From positions 2,015 to 34,087 of the forward strand of contig NZ_PPQS01000044.1 in the NCBI RefSeq assembly GCF_002902405.1: a DNA stretch of 32,073 nt, read 5' to 3'. The notes under the pieces were generated by a model. It had not been told where the DNA came from. It saw only the letters and a program-made list of their open reading frames with translations, and did not search any database. The DNA comes from Staphylococcus schweitzeri. GTDB taxonomy: Bacteria; Bacillota; Bacilli; Staphylococcales; Staphylococcaceae. A program made the translations under genes and the position numbers. Of the stretch, positions 8,069 through 16,034 are shown piece after piece (position 1 is the stretch's first letter; each line of letters starts with the position of its first letter).

Positions 8069-8130
8069 ACACTATTCGTAAGACCGAAACACTGTAATAA
8101 ACGGTGAACACTTACGATTAGTGTATTTTT
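8069..8130 (+). terminator. Terminator after the small membrane-protein gene
   Basis: A 14-bp stem ACACTATTCGTAAG (8069-8082) / CTTACGATTAGTGT (8111-8124) with one mismatch, an inner ACCG/CGGT pairing, then ATTTTTATTT. Confidence 0.85.
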
Positions 8131-8141
8131 ATTTCAATTTA

Positions 8142-8155
8142 TGAAAACGTTTTAA
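8142..8155. promoter_or_regulatory. Candidate CcpA cre site upstream of fumC
   Basis: TGAAAACGTTTTAA fits the cre pattern TGAAARCGYTTWCA except for the penultimate C. It ends 8 bp before the -35 box of the fumC promoter. Carbon-catabolite control of citric-acid-cycle genes by CcpA is established in S. aureus; this particular site is inferred. Confidence 0.5.
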
Positions 8156-8162
8156 TCATAAA

Positions 8163-8192
8163 TTGCTCAATTAAATTATTTAATGATATACT
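8163..8192 (+). promoter_or_regulatory. fumC promoter
   Basis: TTGCTC (8163-8168), an 18-bp spacer and TATACT (8187-8192), with an extended -10 TG at 8184-8185. The start codon lies 37 bases downstream. Confidence 0.6.
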
Positions 8193-8228
8193 ACAGTTAA
8201 ATAAACAGTGATAAAGGGGAGAAATTGA

Positions 8229-9614
8229 ATGTCAGTAAGAATTGAACATGATACTTTTGGAGAAATAGAAGTACCTGCAGATAAATATTGGGGTGCTCAA
8301 ACAGAAAGAAGTAAACGAAATTTCCCAGTTGGTAAAGAGCGTATGCCAATCGAAGTAGTTTATGGGTTTGCACAACTAAAGCGTGCAGCAGCATTAGCTA
8401 ATTTTGATTTAGGAAAATTAAGCGAGGCAAAGAAAGATGCCATTGTATACGCATGTGATCAAATTTTATCAGGTGAATTAGATGAACACTTCCCACTAGT
8501 TGTATGGCAAACAGGAAGCGGTACACAAAGTAATATGAATGTGAACGAAGTAGTAAGTTATGTTGCTAATATGTATTTAAAAGATCATCAAAGTGATGAA
8601 AGTATCCACCCAAATGATGATGTAAATAAATCACAAAGTTCGAATGATACATTCCCAACTGCTATGCACGTTGCATTATATCAAGAGGTTGAAACAAAAT
8701 TAGAACCTGCATTAAAACTTTTAAGAAATACTTTGAAAGAAAAAGAAGATAAATTTGATTCAATTATTAAGATTGGTCGTACACATTTACAAGATGCAAC
8801 GCCAATCAAACTAGGACAAGAGATTAGTGGCTGGCGTTATATGCTTGACCGTTGTGAAACTATGTTATCTGAATCGAAGAAACACATTTTAAATCTTGCC
8901 ATCGGTGGTACGGCTGTTGGTACTGGTATTAATGCGCATCCTGAATTTGGTGATAAAGTGGCACATTATATTTCAGAAAATACGGGTTATCCATTTGTAT
9001 CTTCTGAAAATAAATTCCATGCATTAACAGCACATGATGAGGTTGTACAATTACATGGAACATTGAAAGCATTAGCAGGAGACTTAATGAAAATAGCTAA
9101 TGATGTGAGATGGTTGGCTTCAGGACCACGAGCTGGATTGGCAGAAATTTCTATCCCTGAAAATGAACCAGGATCATCAATTATGCCTGGTAAAGTTAAT
9201 CCTACACAATGTGAAATGTTAACAATGGTTGCAGTTCAAGTAATGGGTAATGATACAGTTGTTGGTTTCGCAAGTTCACAAGGTAACTTTGAATTAAATG
9301 TTTATAAACCAGTTATTATGCATAATACGCTACAATCAATTTACCTTTTAGCTGACGGTATGGAAACATTTAATAATAATTGTGCAGTGGGAATTGAACC
9401 AATCGAAGAGAATATTGATAATTATTTAAATCAATCATTAATGTTAGTTACTGCATTAAATCCACATATTGGTTATGAAAAAGCTGCTCAAATTGCTAAA
9501 AAAGCCCATAAAGAAGGTTTAACTTTAAAAGAATCTGCAATTCAAACTGGATATGTTACAGAAGAACAATTTGAAGCATGGATTAAACCAGAAGATATGG
9601 TAGATCCTCATTAA
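8229..9614 (+). CDS. fumC: Fumarate hydratase, class II
   Basis: It interconverts fumarate and L-malate in the citric acid cycle as an iron-independent cytoplasmic homotetramer. The 461-residue length is typical. Landmarks of the fumarase/aspartase superfamily are [10 protein letters not shown] near 95-104, SSNDTFPTA near 137-145, the GRTHLQDA block with catalytic H186, and the mobile signature loop [11 protein letters not shown] (315-325) carrying the catalytic serine. GGGGAG lies 7 bases before the ATG. It is monocistronic, with its own promoter, a candidate cre site and a terminator. It is also known as citG. Confidence 0.97.
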   Translation: MSVRIEHDTFGEIEVPADKYWGAQTERSKRNFPVGKERMPIEVVYGFAQLKRAAALANFDLGKLSEAKKDAIVYACDQILSGELDEHFPLVVWQTGSGTQSNMNVNEVVSYVANMYLKDHQSDESIHPNDDVNKSQSSNDTFPTAMHVALYQEVETKLEPALKLLRNTLKEKEDKFDSIIKIGRTHLQDATPIKLGQEISGWRYMLDRCETMLSESKKHILNLAIGGTAVGTGINAHPEFGDKVAHYISENTGYPFVSSENKFHALTAHDEVVQLHGTLKALAGDLMKIANDVRWLASGPRAGLAEISIPENEPGSSIMPGKVNPTQCEMLTMVAVQVMGNDTVVGFASSQGNFELNVYKPVIMHNTLQSIYLLADGMETFNNNCAVGIEPIEENIDNYLNQSLMLVTALNPHIGYEKAAQIAKKAHKEGLTLKESAIQTGYVTEEQFEAWIKPEDMVDPH

Positions 9615-9633
9615 TTAAATTTTAATATAAAAT

Positions 9634-9680
9634 AAAGTTTGGACATTAGATTTATATGAAGTGTCTAAGCTTTATTTTTT
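9634..9680 (+). terminator. fumC terminator
   Basis: Stem AAAGTTTGGACA (9634-9645) / TGTCTAAGCTTT (9662-9673) with two G-T pairs, then ATTTTTTAT. Confidence 0.85.
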
Positions 9681-9734
9681 ATAGGATGAAAAGTGTGATG
9701 ATAAAAAAACATCGATATTATTAGAAAATCTCAA

Positions 9735-9858
9735 GCTTTAAAGTAGCTACTACATATGCAGTCACGTCGAATAACCGTTAATTATTATTTAAGAATGGGT
9801 AGCCTGTTCACAATACATATTCGAGATAAAACCACCATGCCGAATGCCTATCCTTATA
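9735..9858 (-). pseudogene. Degenerate remnant B, related to the ORF at 9904-10092
   Basis: Read on the minus strand, AFGMVVLSRICIV and, after stops and a frame change, VTAYVVATLKLE align with AFGFGVPLSSSIVC and WRAYVVASLDTM of the neighbouring ORF. At DNA level AGCTACTACATA plus TGCA/CGCA recurs at 9745-9760 and 9949-9964. It looks like a decayed duplicate of the neighbouring sequence; its original function is unknown. Confidence 0.4.
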
Positions 9859-9903
9859 TACAAATAACAAAGTTGTTTGTTCAACTAACTTCTTAAAGTC
9901 TCA

Positions 9904-10092
9904 TCATTTTTTAAAAAATCTTATGGTATAACGCATCGTGTCTAAAGAAGCTACTACATACGCACGCCACAACTGAAAACCACTACATACAATAGAACTC
10001 GACAATGGCACCCCAAAACCAAATGCATTCAAAAATAAAATTCTAAGCGTCAGAAAACATAAAAAAATCGAACATCCGAAAAATATAACCAT
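9904..10092 (-). CDS. Doubtful 62-residue hydrophobic ORF / gene remnant A
   Basis: The ORF has a hydrophobic N-terminal half (residues about 1-35) and a basic end (RYTIRFFKK). The ribosome site is weak (GATGGGAA right before the ATG). A decayed related copy lies next to it at 9735-9858, which suggests that both derive from a once larger or duplicated gene. I do not recognise the family. It may be a real small membrane peptide or a fragment. Confidence 0.3.
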   Translation of the reverse strand: MVIFFGCSIFLCFLTLRILFLNAFGFGVPLSSSIVCSGFQLWRAYVVASLDTMRYTIRFFKK

Positions 10093-10144
10093 TTCCCATC
10101 AATCCGATTTAATTTGATAATTTATTTAGTTATAACACGGTATT

Positions 10145-10366
10145 AAGTCCGGGACATAAATCTATGTTCCAGACTATTCAATATTATATTGGCAGTAGTT
10201 GAATGAATAATAATGCTCTTTTTCAATTCTAGTCAACCTTGCCGGTACGGGGCCCCAACACAGAGAAATTGGATTTCCAATTTCTACAGGCAATGTAAGT
10301 TGGCGGGGCCCCAACACAGAGAATTTCGAAAAGAAATTCTACAGACAATGCAAGTTGGGTGGGCAA
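10145..10366 (+). repeat. STAR-type intergenic repeat, copy 2 (inverted relative to copy 1)
   Basis: It contains CCGGGACATAAATC (10149-10162) and GGCAGTAGTTGA (10192-10203). Two full core units follow: CGGGGCCCCAACACAGAGA (10249-10267) with hairpin GAAATTGGA/TCCAATTTC, and CGGGGCCCCAACACAGAGA (10304-10322) with hairpin GAATTTC/GAAATTC. A third unit is truncated at GGTGGGCAACG. Small ORFs across it are repeat-derived. Confidence 0.85.
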
Positions 10367-10371
10367 CGATA

Positions 10372-10540
10372 AAGAAGAGGTTGAGACATAAAGTTTTTGT
10401 GCTCTGGGAAACCGATTAACGGCGTCCCAAAAACAGGATTTTCGGCAGAAACTCTCACGGTTCGACAAAATTTGGAAAACAATTTTGCTCATCGTTCGGT
10501 TCTGCTCAAATCCTAAACGCTTTTGTCCCGACCTCTTCTT
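10372..10540. repeat. 169-bp imperfect palindrome
   Basis: The ends AAGAAGAGGTTGAGACA (10372-10388) and TTTTGTCCCGACCTCTTCTT (10521-10540) are complementary. Inner arms AGGATTTTCGGCAGAA and TTCTGCTCAAATCCT also pair, leaving a single-stranded tip of roughly 40 nt. It abuts STAR copy 2. It may act as a structured 3' element for the minus-strand pseudouridine synthase gene or be a MITE-like intergenic repeat. Confidence 0.6.
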
Positions 10541-10600
10541 ATACATGAATTTTACTCATGTATTCTTTTTTAAAGTACACATTAACTGTGGCTAATGTGT
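10541..10600. terminator. Two hairpins downstream of the pseudouridine synthase gene
   Basis: ATACATGA (10541-10548) / TCATGTAT (10556-10563) is followed on the plus strand by TCTTTTTT. ACACATTA (10577-10584) / TAATGTGT (10593-10600) lies next to it. The first could terminate a plus-strand transcript from the palindrome; the second is the closest hairpin to the minus-strand gene but lacks a T-run on that strand. Confidence 0.4.
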
Positions 10601-10669
10601 ATGAACCACTACATCATAAATCATTAATAGTTCCTTATTATTTCTACCCGACTCTCGAAACTAACAATA

Positions 10670-11491
10670 CTAGTCATCTAAAGATACAGAAATAACTTCT
10701 TTAGTTAAAGGGTGTATAAATTCTATTTTATAACTTTCAAGTTCTAACTGTCTTAACGTTGAATCACCATATAATGGATCACCAATAACTGGGTGGCCAA
10801 TTTCAGCTAAATGCACTCGAATTTGATGTGTACGACCAGTATCCAATTTAATTTCAAGTTGACACACATTTTCTTTTAACATTTTTGAAGTTAAAATATG
10901 TGTAATTGCACGTTGGCCAGTTGGTGACACGCGTCGTTTATTTGAATGGAATTTATCTTTACCAATTGGCATATCAATCGTTTGTGGTTTTAATGGTAAC
11001 AATGCTTTGACATTGGCTTTATATATCCGTGTAATATCATTTTCTTCTAACATACGATCAAGAATTTTTTTCATTAAAGGATTTTTTGCAACGATTAATA
11101 AACCAACTGTTTCTTGGTCAAGTCGATGAATTGGTTCTACATAATCACTATCAATAGTGTAAATAACATGATTCATTAAAGTGTTACTTTCTTTTAAATC
11201 ATTAGGGTGGGTCTTAACACCTTTAGGTTTCATTACGATTGCCATATCATCGTCTTCGTATTTAATTTGTGCATAACGATAGCTTGGAACATAATTACTT
11301 TTTTCATCATTGGTTGGGACAAATACATCGTCGCCAGTATGCACTTTATCCATTAATCGCGCAGGTTCATCATTAATTGTAATATCTTTAGACATGTTCA
11401 AATGATGTAAATCTTTTTTAGGTACCTTAAGTTGTTGGAAAATATCTCGTAAACTTAAGTCATCAAATTTTTCTGGTATTTTAAATTTCAT
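10670..11491 (-). CDS. RluA-family RNA pseudouridine synthase
   Basis: The 273-residue protein has an N-terminal S4-like RNA-binding part (about 1-62) and a catalytic pseudouridine synthase domain (about 72-270). The catalytic motif is HRLDQETVGLLI with nucleophile D125; GRTHQIRVH near 217 and IGDPLYG near 234 are further family blocks. It isomerises uridine to pseudouridine in rRNA or tRNA; which target cannot be told from sequence alone. In the motif the usual T-S-G is T-V-G. The start has a strong AGGAGG 7 bases upstream. It is transcribed divergently from airS. Confidence 0.87.
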   Translation of the reverse strand: MKFKIPEKFDDLSLRDIFQQLKVPKKDLHHLNMSKDITINDEPARLMDKVHTGDDVFVPTNDEKSNYVPSYRYAQIKYEDDDMAIVMKPKGVKTHPNDLKESNTLMNHVIYTIDSDYVEPIHRLDQETVGLLIVAKNPLMKKILDRMLEENDITRIYKANVKALLPLKPQTIDMPIGKDKFHSNKRRVSPTGQRAITHILTSKMLKENVCQLEIKLDTGRTHQIRVHLAEIGHPVIGDPLYGDSTLRQLELESYKIEFIHPLTKEVISVSLDD

Positions 11492-11653
11492 AAAATCCTC
11501 CTATAGTCTTTAATATCATATCACAAATCAGTTCATCGAAATATAACTATTAAATAATCAAGACCATTTTATCATGTTCACGTCTAAGATTTAAAAATAT
11601 AATAACTCAATGTATAATAGTTATTACACGTAAAAATGAATTGGAGCGATTTG

Positions 11654-12766
11654 ATGGAACAAAGGACGCGACTAGCTTTATTAAAGGAAATTGCCGAATT
11701 TTTAAACGAAGAAACTGAAATGTATAGCATGACTCAAGGTGCTTTAAAATATTTAATTGAGGGCAGTAATTTCACGACAGGCTGGATATTTTTCATAAAT
11801 AGCGTAGGTGAACATGAACTTGTATCACATGTGGATTTACCACAATCATTAACAGCAGATTACTGTCACTATATTAAAGACGGGTCTTGTTGGTGTGTGA
11901 AAGCATTTAACCAAGGTAGGTTAATGAAGGCATCGAATATCGTCAATTGTTCTCGTATTAACTTAGCCTCTAAAGCATATCCTAGTCTAAATGACAATAT
12001 TACGCATCATGCAACGGTACCACTTAAATCTGGTCAAGAGCAATTCGGCATTTTGAATGTAGCGTCACCAAACACTGAAATATATAGTGATGAAGATTTA
12101 GAGTTGTTAGAGTCAGTCGCATTTCAATTAGGTTCAGCCATCAAACGTATTTATTTAACAGACCGTGAAAAAGAAGCAGCAAAAATTAATGAACGTAACC
12201 GTTTAGCCAGAGATTTGCATGATTCAGTAAATCAAATGTTATTTTCTGTAAAATTAACAGCACATGCTGCGTATGGCGTGTCGAACGAATCCATCGCTAA
12301 GCAAGCATTCAAGACGATTGAGGAAACGAGCCAAAATGCCGTTAATGAAATGCGTGCATTGATTTGGCAACTTAAGCCAGTTGGACTTGAGCAAGGTTTA
12401 ATTCATGCTTTGACAGCATATAGTAAATTAATGAATATACAATTAAATGTAAATATAGAAGGTTTAATAGATTTATCTAATGAAATCGAAGAAAACATAT
12501 ATAGAGCATTACAAGAGTGTATTAATAATGTTAAGAAACATGCCGATACGAATAAAATGGACCTCACATTAAAACAAATGAACGATATACTATATATTGA
12601 CGTGATTGATTATGGTCAAGGATTTGAGATTGATAATGTTCATGTAGCTTCATCACACGGTATAAATAACATAAAACAAAGAGTTAAACTATTAAGAGGT
12701 AAAGTAACCTTTCATTCTCAGCCAACAAAGGGTACACAAATACAATTCACCATTCCTATAAAATAG
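11654..12766 (+). CDS. airS: Oxygen/redox-responsive sensor histidine kinase AirS (YhcS)
   Basis: ATG 11654 is preferred because TTGGAG lies 7 bases upstream; the in-frame ATG at 11636 has none. This gives 370 residues. Residues about 10-165 form a GAF domain with C71, C79, C81 and C99, matching the reported AirS [2Fe-2S] ligands. Residues about 182-245 are a NarX-type HisKA_3 dimerisation domain with phospho-acceptor H189 (ARDLHDSVNQ). The ATPase domain has an N-box (ECINNVKKHA) and G-boxes (DYGQGF, HGINNIKQR). There are no membrane segments, so it is a cytoplasmic sensor. It pairs with airR 21 bases downstream. A TATAAT at 11613-11618 is the likely -10 box, but no good -35 is seen. Confidence 0.9.
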   Translation: MEQRTRLALLKEIAEFLNEETEMYSMTQGALKYLIEGSNFTTGWIFFINSVGEHELVSHVDLPQSLTADYCHYIKDGSCWCVKAFNQGRLMKASNIVNCSRINLASKAYPSLNDNITHHATVPLKSGQEQFGILNVASPNTEIYSDEDLELLESVAFQLGSAIKRIYLTDREKEAAKINERNRLARDLHDSVNQMLFSVKLTAHAAYGVSNESIAKQAFKTIEETSQNAVNEMRALIWQLKPVGLEQGLIHALTAYSKLMNIQLNVNIEGLIDLSNEIEENIYRALQECINNVKKHADTNKMDLTLKQMNDILYIDVIDYGQGFEIDNVHVASSHGINNIKQRVKLLRGKVTFHSQPTKGTQIQFTIPIK

Positions 12767-12787
12767 CTTGATTTAAGGAGATAATCC

Positions 12788-13411
12788 ATGAATAAAATAA
12801 TATTAGTAGATGACCATTATATTGTGAGACAAGGTTTGCGATTTTTATTATCCACGATTGAAAACATAGAAGTTTTACAAGACTTTGCAGATGGACAAAC
12901 ATTTTTAGAATATTTAAATGACCATGAGCACCCTGATATTGTGTTATTAGATTTAGTGATGCCTGGCATGAATGGTATCGAAATTACGGAATACATTAAG
13001 GCACATTATCCTGATATTAAAGTTTTGGTATTAACAAGTTATGTTGATGATGAGCATGTAATTTCAGCAATCAATAAAGGTGCTGATGGCTATGAAATGA
13101 AAGATGTTGAGCCACAGCAATTAATTGAAACAATTAGACGAGTCATGAACGGTGAAAAAATGATACATCCTAAGGCACAGGATGTATTTGAAACAGTTAG
13201 TCAAAAACCACACTACACGAATAAGTTGTCAAAGAGAGAAATTGAAGTGTTACGTGAAATGGTTAAAGGTAAAACAAATAAAGAGATTGCAGAAACTTTA
13301 TTTGTATCTGAAAAAACAATTAAAACACATGTCAGTCATATATTTAGTAAATTACAAGTTAGCGATCGTACACAAGCAGCAATTTATGCAATGGAAAATA
13401 AGTTGATATAG
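12788..13411 (+). CDS. airR: Response regulator AirR (YhcR), NarL/LuxR type
   Basis: A 207-residue protein with a receiver domain (1-120: acidic pair D8/D9, phosphoacceptor D55 in LLDLVMPG, T83, K105) and a LuxR-type helix-turn-helix (about 145-207, LSKREIEVLREM and TNKEIAETLFVSEKTIKTH). AAGGAG lies 8 bases before the start. The protein is phosphorylated by AirS; published work links AirSR to anaerobic gene control and cell-wall/vancomycin-response genes. The dimerisation helix ends with NKLI, as usual for the family. No strong terminator was seen directly after it. Confidence 0.92.
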   Translation: MNKIILVDDHYIVRQGLRFLLSTIENIEVLQDFADGQTFLEYLNDHEHPDIVLLDLVMPGMNGIEITEYIKAHYPDIKVLVLTSYVDDEHVISAINKGADGYEMKDVEPQQLIETIRRVMNGEKMIHPKAQDVFETVSQKPHYTNKLSKREIEVLREMVKGKTNKEIAETLFVSEKTIKTHVSHIFSKLQVSDRTQAAIYAMENKLI

Positions 13412-13766
13412 AAAGAGCTTTTAGATATTTGTCAAAAAACAGACAATTTTTAATCTAATTTTGATGATTTTTTCATAGCGATAGGATTTATTATACAGTT
13501 TTCTTTGTAAATTTGATATCATTATAAAAGTGTAAGTTTTATCAAATTTAGTGAATATGCATAAAATTTAACTTCATTTACTTTTGCTTCATTATAAAGT
13601 AAACTTAACTTTTGTTGACTTGATCAAAATTTAATACAAATGTGAAATTGGCTCTTTTCATTTTATTAAAAATATATTAAGATGAAATCTGTGTTTCAAG
13701 AAATGTGTATTATTGCAATTTCTTGTGTCCGGATAAAATTCCCCAAACAGAAAGGTAGATAACAGA
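13412..13766. other. 355-bp region upstream of the SA1665-type gene
   Basis: It is AT-rich and non-coding. TTGACT at 13615-13620 is a possible -35 with no good -10 at the correct distance. A perfect 8-bp inverted repeat, CAAGAAAT (13697-13704) / ATTTCTTG (13718-13725), sits 42 bp before the start codon and could be an operator or RNA hairpin. Confidence 0.45.
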
Positions 13767-14231
13767 ATGGATAGACAGAGTTTTACAGATTTAATTCAAA
13801 CAAAATTTAAAATGGTTCGTATAGAGGCTGGTTATACGCAAGATACAATGGCGCAAACAATTGGACTTTCTAAAAAGACATTAGTACAAATTGAAAAAGA
13901 AAGAGTATTACCAAATTGGACAACTTGTATTTCTATTTGTGCATTATTCAGAGACTCTGAAGTATTAAACAGTACTTTTGGCTGTGATCCATTAGAAATC
14001 GTTCAAACAATTTCAAGAAATCACTGTGCATATCCAAACCATGCACCAACAAGTGATATTTACTGGAATAACATTGAGACACGTAATGGCTTCATTTTAC
14101 AAAGCAATAAAGTAAGTAATATTTACCGTGTATTGAATCCAGATAATCAACCAATTTTCGGTACTTCTAAAATGAGAGAAGCTGAAACATACTTTAACAG
14201 AAATGCTAAAGAAGAATTAGTACATATCTAG
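13767..14231 (+). CDS. Xre-family transcriptional regulator (SA1665 type)
   Basis: A 154-residue protein with an Xre helix-turn-helix at about residues 9-65 (MVRIEAGYTQDTMAQTIGLS, then KKTLVQIEKERVLPNW) and a C-terminal part of unknown fold (about 75-154). Its gene order beside airSR matches S. aureus SA1665, reported to bind DNA upstream of mecA and to lower beta-lactam resistance when present. AGAAAGGTAG lies about 9 bases before the ATG. A terminator follows, so it is probably monocistronic. The assignment to SA1665 rests on context and sequence memory and should be treated as likely. Confidence 0.8.
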   Translation: MDRQSFTDLIQTKFKMVRIEAGYTQDTMAQTIGLSKKTLVQIEKERVLPNWTTCISICALFRDSEVLNSTFGCDPLEIVQTISRNHCAYPNHAPTSDIYWNNIETRNGFILQSNKVSNIYRVLNPDNQPIFGTSKMREAETYFNRNAKEELVHI

Positions 14232-14255
14232 GCCTATATACTTTTAATAAATAAT

Positions 14256-14302
14256 AAAAGCGATGTAACACACCTGTTTCGAGAGGTGAGCCATCGCTTT
14301 TT
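14256..14302 (+). terminator. Terminator of the Xre regulator gene
   Basis: AAAAGCGATG (14256-14265) / CATCGCTTTTT (14292-14302) with inner CACCT/AGGTG pairing. The flanks are A-rich and T-rich, so it can also act on the opposite strand. Confidence 0.88.
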
Positions 14303-14366
14303 GTATGTAAACTAATAATAAATTAGGCAGAATGTGAAATGATTAATGAATTAAAAAAGAAAATAG

Positions 14367-14375
14367 TGGTATAAT
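14367..14375 (+). promoter_or_regulatory. Extended -10 promoter of the DUF445 gene
   Basis: TGGTATAAT is a perfect extended -10 element; no strong -35 is seen. It lies 34 bases before the start codon. Confidence 0.5.
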
Positions 14376-14408
14376 GAATAACTATGTTGTCACAAAGGAG
14401 CCAAAATT

Positions 14409-15533
14409 ATGAATGCACTATTTATTATCATTTTTATGATAATTGTTGGGGCGATAATTGGTGGTATTACGAATGTAATCGCAATCAGAATGCTGTTTCA
14501 CCCCTTTAAACCATACTATATATTTAAATTTCGAGTACCATTTACGCCTGGCTTAATTCCTAAAAGACGAGAAGAAATTGCAATTAAGATTGGACAAGTG
14601 ATTGAAGAGCATTTGCTTACAGAAACTTTAATTAATGAAAAATTAAAAAACGAAAAATCACAGCAAGCAATAGAATCTATGATTCAACAGCAGTTACAAA
14701 AGTTAACTAAAGATCAATTGTCAATAAAACAAATTACTTCTCAAATCGATATTGATTTAGAACAAGTGTTACAAACTAACGGAAATCAATATATTGAATC
14801 ACAATTGAATAATTATTATACAAATCATCAGAATCGAACAATAGCGTCTTTATTACCAAATCAATTTGTAATTTTATTAGATAATCAAGTAGATAAAGCT
14901 ACAGACATATTATGTAATCGTGCAAGAAATTATTTATCATCTGCAAAAGGCACGCAAGATATTAATGATATGTTGGATACTTTTTTCAATGAAAAAGGTA
15001 AGTTAATTGGTATGCTGCAAATGTTTATGACAAAAGAGAGTATCGCAGATCGAATTCAACAAGAACTTATACGTTTAACATCTCATCCCAAAGCAAGAAC
15101 AATTGTGACATCATTAATTACAAATGAATATCAAACATTTAAAGATAAACCATTAAAAGAACTGTTAGATGCATCACAATTTAATGAAATTGCTAAAAAT
15201 CTATCAGCATATGTAACAACATATGCAAGTAAACAAACGAATAATCCATTGGTTAAGTTAATGCCTCAATTCGTTGATTATTTAGAAAGTCAATTCTCAA
15301 GTAAATTAGCAAATTTAATTATTCAGCAATTATCGAATCATTTATCTACAATTATGACAAAAGTAGATTTACGAGGATTGATTGAAGAACAAATTAATAC
15401 GTTTGATTTAGATTATATTGAAAAATTAATTATAGAAATTGCTAACAAAGAATTAAAGTTAATCATGTCTTTAGGCTTTATATTAGGTGGAATTATAGGA
15501 TTTTTCCAAGGTTTGGTTGCAATCTTTGTCTAA
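14409..15533 (+). CDS. DUF445 family membrane protein (YheB-like)
   Basis: The 374-residue protein has a hydrophobic segment at each end (about 3-27 and 350-373) flanking a long, helical, Gln/Lys/Glu-rich soluble region. The [18 protein letters not shown] block near 19-36 and [13 protein letters not shown] near 47-59 are the conserved N-terminal signature of DUF445. In Bacillus the YheA/YheB pair is encoded together, as here with the YlbF-type gene 74 bases downstream. The biochemical role is unknown. AAAGGAG lies 9 bases before the start. Confidence 0.82.
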   Translation: MNALFIIIFMIIVGAIIGGITNVIAIRMLFHPFKPYYIFKFRVPFTPGLIPKRREEIAIKIGQVIEEHLLTETLINEKLKNEKSQQAIESMIQQQLQKLTKDQLSIKQITSQIDIDLEQVLQTNGNQYIESQLNNYYTNHQNRTIASLLPNQFVILLDNQVDKATDILCNRARNYLSSAKGTQDINDMLDTFFNEKGKLIGMLQMFMTKESIADRIQQELIRLTSHPKARTIVTSLITNEYQTFKDKPLKELLDASQFNEIAKNLSAYVTTYASKQTNNPLVKLMPQFVDYLESQFSSKLANLIIQQLSNHLSTIMTKVDLRGLIEEQINTFDLDYIEKLIIEIANKELKLIMSLGFILGGIIGFFQGLVAIFV

Positions 15534-15607
15534 AAAAGCGAGATGTGTTAAAGTAATATCGAAACATTTTTATAAAAAGTTTACAACAACAAAGGAGTGC
15601 TATAACC

Positions 15608-15952
15608 ATGGCAGTAAATTTATATGATTATGCAAATCAATTAGAACAAGCTTTAAGAGAAAGTGATGAATACAAAGCAATCAAAGAAGCATTTGCTAAT
15701 GTAAAAGAGAACGAAGAATCTAAAAAATTATTCGATGAGTTCCGCGAAACACAAATTAACTTCCAACAAAAGCAAATGCAAGGTGAAGAAATTGCTGAAG
15801 AAGATTTACAAAAAGCTCAAGAACAAGCTCAAGCAATTGAAAAAGATGAAAACATCTCTGCATTAATGAATGCTGAACAAAAAATGAGTCAAGTATTCCA
15901 AGAAATCAACCAAATTATCGTTAAACCTTTAGACGAAATTTACGCTGACTAA
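15608..15952 (+). CDS. YlbF/YmcA family protein (YheA-like, UPF0342)
   Basis: A 114-residue, almost wholly helical, charged protein of the Com_YlbF fold. It starts [19 protein letters not shown], with the [17 protein letters not shown] helix near 45-61. Related YlbF and YmcA form a complex that affects RNase Y and biofilm/competence in Bacillus; the role of the YheA branch is not established. AAAGGAG lies 10 bases before the ATG, and a strong terminator follows. Confidence 0.85.
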   Translation: MAVNLYDYANQLEQALRESDEYKAIKEAFANVKENEESKKLFDEFRETQINFQQKQMQGEEIAEEDLQKAQEQAQAIEKDENISALMNAEQKMSQVFQEINQIIVKPLDEIYAD

Positions 15953-15986
15953 TACTTTATATAATAAATAAGACCATTGAATAGGG

Positions 15987-16034
15987 AAAGACTGTCGACA
16001 AAGTTTGAGACTTTGTTGGCAGTCTTTATTTTAT
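15987..16034 (+). terminator. Terminator of the DUF445/YlbF-type genes
   Basis: Two stacked stems, AAAGACTG (15987-15994) / CAGTCTTT (16020-16027) and ACAAAGT/ACTTTGT, then ATTTTAT. Confidence 0.88.

Noticed and set aside
7282..10366. The repeat units as a CRISPR array
   Set aside because: There are only one to three units per site, with no regular spacers and no cas genes.
7282..10540. The repeat-flanked fumC segment as a mobile element
   Set aside because: There is no transposase, integrase or target-site duplication, and STAR repeats are ordinary intergenic repeats in S. aureus.
10213..10546. Overlapping open frames on both strands (10213-10419 plus, 10229-10546 minus)
   Set aside because: They lie across the STAR units and the palindrome; the predicted peptides are translations of repeats and lack ribosome sites.
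13615..13643. TTGACT followed by TAATAC or TACAAA as a promoter of the Xre gene
   Set aside because: The spacing (11-14 bp) is too short for a sigma-A promoter, so it is mentioned only as a possible -35.
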